Positions 41,381 to 43,739 of a DNA stretch of 43,739 nt are shown piece after piece. Each line of letters begins with the position of its first letter. Positions within the stretch are counted from its first letter, which is position 1. The stretch comes from Candidatus Saccharimonadota bacterium (GTDB lineage: Bacteria; Patescibacteriota; Saccharimonadia; Saccharimonadales; UBA4665), in the NCBI GenBank assembly GCA_025927415.1, contig JAICLK010000003.1:1-43739 (forward strand), in the 5' to 3' direction. The translations under genes were made by a program, and so were the position numbers. The notes under the pieces are model-generated. The model saw only the letters and a program-made list of their open reading frames with translations, searched no databases and was not told the DNA's origin.

Positions 41381-42127
41381 TTAGAGTGCGGCCAGCTCCG
41401 CGGTTCGGGCAACGGCTAGGCTGCCAACTTGGACGAACGTGTAGGTTGCATCGGTTTCGATTGGGTAAAAAGCCAGCTCGTCATGATCTTCGGGGTGAAG
41501 GGTGAGGTTGGGCGCAACGTCTATGTAACTATTGATTGCCTGGTGCGGTGGTGAATAGCGAAATTGGCTGACATTCTTTGCGGCGGCATGGTGGAGCACA
41601 TGACGGCTTTCTGGGCCGGCTTTAGCAAGATAATCGCCCTGTTGGCCGAAACTTGGATGAACTTCCAGAATGCCAATGTCGCGGCCATCTTCTGCCGCAA
41701 CAATTTGCGCGGCGCGCAGTGCAACCATGCCAGTGGCAACGTGGTCCGGGTGGTCGTGCAAGAGGCGCGAGCTGAGCAGTAGATTTATGTTGTAATGACG
41801 AATCCACTCGGCAACCGTCGGAGCTAGTTCGTTGACATGCTGTGCGACATTGCCATCTGGCGCGTAGAGTTGGGCAAACGTTTGAAACCCAAGTATTTTG
41901 GCACAGGCTCTACCCTCGGCTATGCGGCCACCATCACGTACAATTGTAGTGTGTGGCGCAAAATCTTTCGTACCAGCATCGCTGGGCGTGAGCGTGATGA
42001 CGTGCTTTGGTAACCGCAGACGTTTTGTTACGGCCTGGACGTGACCTTTGACGAGCGTATCATCAAGGTGCGCTTCGACATCACCGAGTACCACATCTTC
42101 AGTAAGTAATTCTGTAACTTGTTTCAT
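41381..42127 (-). CDS. PIG-L/LmbE family deacetylase
   Basis: 248 residues. EAHLDD replaces the usual AHPDD (Leu for Pro) as the first zinc motif, and DHPDHVATG supplies the zinc His. Members remove acetyl groups from GlcNAc-linked molecules (for example in mycothiol or glycolipid synthesis). The actinobacterial-like GT4 genes nearby fit a glycolipid role, but the substrate is inferred. Expression probably depends on the structured leader at 42130-42270. Confidence 0.82.
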   Translation of the reverse strand: MKQVTELLTEDVVLGDVEAHLDDTLVKGHVQAVTKRLRLPKHVITLTPSDAGTKDFAPHTTIVRDGGRIAEGRACAKILGFQTFAQLYAPDGNVAQHVNELAPTVAEWIRHYNINLLLSSRLLHDHPDHVATGMVALRAAQIVAAEDGRDIGILEVHPSFGQQGDYLAKAGPESRHVLHHAAAKNVSQFRYSPPHQAINSYIDVAPNLTLHPEDHDELAFYPIETDATYTFVQVGSLAVARTAELAAL

Positions 42128-42129
42128 AG

Positions 42130-42270
42130 TCTCCTGCTGTAAGTTGCAAATAAAAAACGAGCCGGTGAGGCTCGTTTGAACGTAAAAAATCTAACCTCAC
42201 CGACAGGGTTCGGCTTGGCAACACAGATTTGCAGCGATTTGCAAAGTGTTCATATCGGGATTTATTTTAC
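42130..42270 (-). promoter_or_regulatory. Attenuator-like leader before the PIG-L gene
   Basis: On the minus strand the stem AAACGAGCC/GGCTCGTTT (42177-42169 with 42163-42155) runs into a T-tract: a strong intrinsic terminator. Its loop side CCTCACCG (42170-42163) is exactly complementary to CGGTGAGG (42202-42195) just upstream. Forming that 8-pair helix would break the terminator. An upstream AGCC/GGCT-rich piece (42203-42225) can form another small hairpin. It may simply end the DHH transcript, or switch PIG-L expression. Confidence 0.5.
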
Positions 42271-42278
42271 CATACCGC

Positions 42279-43286
42279 TTATTGTTGGTCAAGTTGCGCA
42301 AGTAGCTCAGTTGCTTTAGCAACGCACTCTGATTTTATGTCGGCGAAAGCTCGACCCTTGGTAATTTTGAAACCGCTGGCATACGCATGACCGCCGCCAC
42401 CGAAATGTTCGGCCAATTTGTTGGCGATTGGCTTGCCGTAGTTGCTGCGGATTTTGGCAGTCACGTGACCGTCGTTGTAGAGTTTGAATGCGATGGCGAT
42501 GTCGGTGTTGGTGGTTAGGCGCATGTCGTCAATTACGAGCATGGACGGGTTGTACAGCGGGCTGTATGTTTCAATTTCTTCCCACGGAATGGTAATGGTT
42601 GCCACGCGGTTATCCGCATAATATTCGACTCGCTCCAGCAGCCGGCCTTTGTAGTGCACAAGCTCCGGTGCTTTGCGCATCATTTCGCGGCGACGTTCTT
42701 CGAGGTCGGGAATGCTCACGCCGCCATCTACCAGTTCAGCGATAATGTGGATACTGCGCGCCGTGGTGGCGGTGGTGGTGAGGCCAAGGCTGTCAGCCAG
42801 AATGCTTACCGCAAGCATTTCTTTCGTGGTGGCGTTCAGCGGCCAGTCGAGTTGCTGCGCCAATTCGTAGATAAGTTCGCCGGTTGCGACGACCGGATAA
42901 TTGCAGACAACTTTGGCAAACGGAATGGTCTGCTCGGTTTCGTGGTGGTCGAGAATGATGCATGGCTTGGCGGCAATCCAATGCTTTTGGCCAGTCTTGG
43001 TTAAGGTTTCGAGCAGGCTGTCTGCGCTGGTGTCAACGATAATGCTGGCGTCGAACTGGTGTGGCAACTCGGGATTGACTCTGTCCCAGCCGCGCAAATG
43101 CCGTAGGTAGGTTGGAATATCCACGCCGCAGTACAAAAATGGCTCTTTGCCGAGCTCGTGCAAGATTTGCTCCATCGCCAGCGCACTGCCAAGACTGTCA
43201 CCGTCCGGATTGTCGGCTTGGATAATAACAACGCGCCGAGCGTCTTGCAGCACGGCTCTAATCTGATCTGCTTCTGGATAGGTCAT
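42279..43286 (-). CDS. DHH-family phosphoesterase (NrnA/bifunctional oligoribonuclease type)
   Basis: 335 residues. IQADNPDGDSLGSALAM is the first DHH metal motif, IIVDTSAD the second, ILDHHETE the DHH motif itself and GGGGHAYASGFKI the DHHA1 C-terminal motif. NrnA enzymes cut nano-RNA and pAp or c-di-nucleotides. Cytosolic. It ends 5 bases after the start of the Nudix gene's downstream region and probably forms one unit with it. Confidence 0.88.
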   Translation of the reverse strand: MTYPEADQIRAVLQDARRVVIIQADNPDGDSLGSALAMEQILHELGKEPFLYCGVDIPTYLRHLRGWDRVNPELPHQFDASIIVDTSADSLLETLTKTGQKHWIAAKPCIILDHHETEQTIPFAKVVCNYPVVATGELIYELAQQLDWPLNATTKEMLAVSILADSLGLTTTATTARSIHIIAELVDGGVSIPDLEERRREMMRKAPELVHYKGRLLERVEYYADNRVATITIPWEEIETYSPLYNPSMLVIDDMRLTTNTDIAIAFKLYNDGHVTAKIRSNYGKPIANKLAEHFGGGGHAYASGFKITKGRAFADIKSECVAKATELLAQLDQQ

Positions 43287-43291
43287 GTGCT

Positions 43292-43739
43292 TTATTTTAC
43301 ACGAGTTGCGATGATTTCGTGGAGTTTCGAATCCAGACCGTCGTATGGCGGATTGAAAGTCGGATCATTGATAAAGCTGAGTGGCTTCCATTCAAGTGCT
43401 TCAGAATCATCGTCTGGCACTGGCTCGCCTTCGCGCTTGTGGGCAATAATAACAAGGTCGCACAGAGATTCGCTCCCACCTTCCTCGTACAAACCAGAAT
43501 ATGCCGTAATGAGTTCCAGTTCGTCGATAGTCATGCCGGTTTCTTCGCGAATTTCACGCTTGGCCGCATCGAACGGATTTTCGTTGAACTCGCAAAAGCC
43601 ACCTGGCAAATCGTACAAGCCTTTGGCCGGTTCATACGCGCGCTTCGAGTAGAGAATTTCGCCTCTACTGTTGTACAGTACGACGGCGACGGTGGCCTTC
43701 GGGTTGTTATAAAAATGGTGGCCTTGGTCGCAGACATAG
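43292..43739 (-). CDS. Nudix hydrolase (5' end outside window)
   Basis: The frame is open to the end of the window, so the true start is upstream. The Nudix box GGFCEFNENPFDAAKREIRE with ETG following fits G-x5-E-x7-REUxEExGU. Upstream, YVCDQGHHFYNNPKATVAVV is the part that usually follows a small zinc ribbon (one Cys pair member visible). It hydrolyses a nucleoside diphosphate linked to another group; substrate unknown. An apparent TTG start at 43618 would cut the fold and is rejected. Confidence 0.82.
   Translation of the reverse strand, partial: YVCDQGHHFYNNPKATVAVVLYNSRGEILYSKRAYEPAKGLYDLPGGFCEFNENPFDAAKREIREETGMTIDELELITAYSGLYEEGGSESLCDLVIIAHKREGEPVPDDDSEALEWKPLSFINDPTFNPPYDGLDSKLHEIIATRVK

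Overview
This window looks like a chromosome piece from an environmental Saccharibacteria (TM7/Patescibacteria) relative. The evidence is small tightly packed genes, a Dop/PafA-like protein, PimA-like glycosyltransferases and an LPxTG-type surface protein (all with an actinobacterial flavour), UGA used as a stop, and a short aerobic chain of the kind known from non-oral Saccharibacteria. I inferred this from gene content and could not test it by phylogeny.

Layout: 1-3.5 kb holds the end of a GT2 glycosyltransferase, a P-loop kinase, a Dop/PafA homologue, a CobO-like protein and a glutaredoxin. 4.7-12.7 kb is a complete F1Fo ATP synthase operon (atpZ-like, B, E, F, H, A, G, D, C) with three uncharacterised small genes; the beta subunit has one in-frame TAG where the family has Gln. 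12.8-16.4 kb has a zeta-carbonic-anhydrase-like protein, an aquaporin, a roughly 510-base giant imperfect palindrome and a type II NADH dehydrogenase. 20.1-28.0 kb has an FAD-linked (lactate/glycolate type) dehydrogenase, a polyprenyl synthase (probably for the quinone tail) and cyoABCDE. NDH-2 and the FAD dehydrogenase could feed quinol to a bo3 oxidase, whose proton gradient would drive the ATP synthase. 28-43.7 kb has a DUF2156/MprF-like membrane protein, a GH76-like secreted hydrolase, a Crp/Fnr regulator, stress proteins, tRNA-Gln, an LPNTG surface protein, an alpha/beta hydrolase, two GT4 enzymes, an AI-2E-family permease, CysS, a PIG-L deacetylase, a DHH phosphoesterase and a Nudix hydrolase.

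The most unusual material is three GC-rich, foreign-looking gene cassettes (A about 3.59-4.65 kb, B about 16.45-17.63 kb, C about 17.64-19.98 kb). Each has an extended -10 promoter, a long leader with three hairpins in the same order, canonical Shine-Dalgarno sites, genes of high-GC codon choice, and a strong hairpin followed by a C-rich tract. B and C also carry a 16-17 base motif near the 5' end that is perfectly complementary to one near the 3' end, with compensatory changes between the two cassettes. Type III hammerhead-ribozyme-like folds sit at the cassette boundaries (3525-3585, 4600-4649, 17565-17629). Cargo includes a secreted GH25-like protein, a lipoprotein, a zinc-finger-like protein, a one-TM peptide and a HesB/IscA-like fold without its cysteines. 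I know of no described system with this architecture.

A second layer is a family of five imperfect palindromes (74-121 bases) lying only between genes of the respiratory region: atpE-atpF, atpH-atpA, atpD-atpC, after the FAD dehydrogenase, and cyoC-cyoD. Many ordinary operons here have a -10 box only 6-13 bases before the ATG, suggesting leaderless or near-leaderless transcripts, in contrast to the long structured leaders of the cassettes.
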